Positions 63,901 through 64,000 of a DNA stretch of 64,000 bases are shown piece by piece. How positions within the stretch are numbered: position 1 is the first letter of the stretch; each line of letters opens with the position of its first letter. A model generated the notes under the pieces. It was not told where the DNA came from, did no database searches, and saw only the letters and a program-made list of their open reading frames with translations. The translations under genes were made by a program, and so were the position numbers. Source of the stretch: Chitinophaga costaii (GTDB lineage: Bacteria; Bacteroidota; Bacteroidia; Chitinophagales; Chitinophagaceae); assembly GCF_900094705.1 (NCBI RefSeq), contig NZ_FMAR01000004.1:1-64000 (forward strand). The letters are read 5' to 3'.

Positions 63901-64000
63901 TTGGTAGCAGTACGGGGCGACCAGGGTATACAACTGGCCCGCGAATTTCGCCCTTTAGGCATTCTGCTGGATATTATGCTGCCCATAAAGGATGGCTGGC
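60973..64000 (+). CDS. Hybrid sensor histidine kinase, 3' end cut by the window
   Basis: A large membrane-bound hybrid kinase; 1009 residues are visible and the frame is open at the window end. Order: helix TM1 (about 12-34), a helical periplasmic sensor resembling the NIT nitrate/nitrite-sensing domain (IVDELQKERRYTVRYYFS, about 55-285), TM2 (about 300-318), two HAMP-like segments (about 320-410), a GAF domain (about 435-575), a long Gln/Glu-rich coiled coil (about 575-670), HisKA with FMANMSHELRTPLN (His near 680), HATPase (LLSNALKFT, DTGIGIP, GGTGLGLSIS), a Pro/Ala/Val-rich linker and a receiver domain (IILIIEDD at about 951, phospho-acceptor Asp in LLDIMLP). More receivers may follow outside. 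The start ATG at 60973 opens TM1. Confidence 0.93.
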   Translation, partial: MRNFFQRLPLHVKLSLVVLIPLVCMVYFSVQLLFRQTEEVKAVQQLRVGVAETIGIMNIVDELQKERRYTVRYYFSHSDNVNEMLLQRSKTDAAINNLETKLQIPATNFENNSLLALLNAKRKLMDNNEMSQHAAMQYFSAIILRLNGLVINNLPDIPAARQLNPYLRAKNILSQMTTYLGIMRLDLYMLLVKGSNDFADVEQMQSNLEIYNSLLAEFDEQAPSEIKVAWQRASENDAYHTTMDVIGRFISSRQIDQAMQPENWWANSINGLRPLKEVETNLIANINSSTGKIYDRQSYLRIRSFIILILLIGLVLYIIGSTLRNMAAQLRELEGAAIRIARGATGVKLPAYTRDSIGQLTKAFAQIDQHNVQLAQAANDIGQGRLNVVIKPRSAEDLLGQALVRMRNDLKAYQDNNNQALWVQTGLNELSEKLIVENDLQSLGKVALHTLANYLQAHVGVLYIRNQQWLEFSAGYALNERFPVPEHIAIGKTLLGEAAEKRQVLLLQHTADDFIRISSATAETMPAHTLIVPLLHNRQVEGVVELGATQPFASGTKEYVEEAAGSIAIALQSARGRLRMQELLEETQSQTEELQTQHSELEALNKELSFQTQKLQASDEELRVQQEELQQNNAELTARSRLLEEMNQVITARNLDIQRQAEALTQSTRYKSEFMANMSHELRTPLNSILLLSRLLEENHGRNLNEEQVEYAQVILKSGKGLLSLIDEILDLSKIESGKMELEYQPVKLALLLEDLKALYNPMAREKGLEIFWELQEGTPEFIETDRQRLDQVLKNLLSNALKFTQKGGIYLQVSALGAEEVQFRVKDTGIGIPLEKQDVIFEAFRQADGTTRRQFGGTGLGLSISREITKLLGGRIAVESVPEEGSTFIVVVPIAKPAVLPVAPAPVVAAPERVVQPVSVAQAEPAHYIADFIPEPVPDDRAQLHAGDKIILIIEDDRAFAKALLDYTRARGYKGLVAVRGDQGIQLAREFRPLGILLDIMLPIKDGW

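Overview
The window reads as chromosomal DNA of a Bacteroidota bacterium, most likely a Chitinophagaceae (Chitinophaga-like) saprophyte. The grounds are a SusC/SusD outer-membrane pair, two GH92 enzymes, lipoprotein signal peptides, start codons without a Shine-Dalgarno sequence, several TAnnTTTG -7 promoter elements of the Bacteroidota type, and tandem FtsX/MacB-type permeases. No rRNA, tRNA, CRISPR array, integrase or insertion sequence was recognised. The window opens inside a 7-bp tandem repeat and closes inside a hybrid histidine kinase gene.

Layout. 1-3.8 kb: heptamer array, then an L-rhamnose operon end (isomerase, FGGY kinase, GntR regulator). 4-7.6 kb: two overlapping ABC exporter half-transporters with complementary broken and intact ATP sites. 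7.8-11.7 kb: accessory methionine aminopeptidase, transketolase and a Nudix-type (NrtR-like) regulator with a degenerate Nudix box. 11.7-20.6 kb: glycan-degrading block (GH3, GH92, a GH5-like enzyme, sialate O-acetylesterase) mixed with a small lipoprotein, a KTSC protein and a beta-barrel protein. 20.7-24.8 kb: xylose module xylB-xylA with a divergent LacI regulator and a palindromic operator between them. 24.9-30.8 kb: BON/SH3 pair and the SusC/SusD pair. 31.5-38 kb: AI-2E-family permease, CNT nucleoside transporter, DUF218 protein, PAP2-like protein, a hypothetical protein and a ROK protein. 38.3-40.6 kb: second GH92. 40.7-42.7 kb: a two-gene two-component system whose kinase carries a degenerate RsbT-like N-terminal domain. 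43-46.9 kb: M28 peptidase, YVTN beta-propeller and a small orphan protein. 46.9-51.5 kb: a 1-kb intergenic stretch with hairpin repeats, an SDR oxidoreductase and an ABC permease without ATPase. 51.6-58.1 kb: TetR repressor and a TolC/MFP/RND efflux operon with matching operator palindromes. 58.3-64 kb: small membrane protein, formylglycine-generating-enzyme-like lipoprotein, Nudix hydrolase and a large hybrid sensor kinase cut by the window edge.

How it works together. Much of the window serves plant or microbial glycan use: outer-membrane uptake (SusC/D), exported hydrolases and esterase, and cytosolic rhamnose and xylose catabolism feeding the pentose phosphate pathway (transketolase). Each sugar module has its own regulator (GntR, Nudix, LacI). 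The most notable items are the TetR operator set, the asymmetric ABC pair, the RsbT-like/PAS kinase fusion, the dispersed hairpin-ATGAAA repeats, the heptamer array in front of the rhamnose isomerase gene, and a CCACG motif just before several start codons. All functions are read from sequence alone; no database search was possible.
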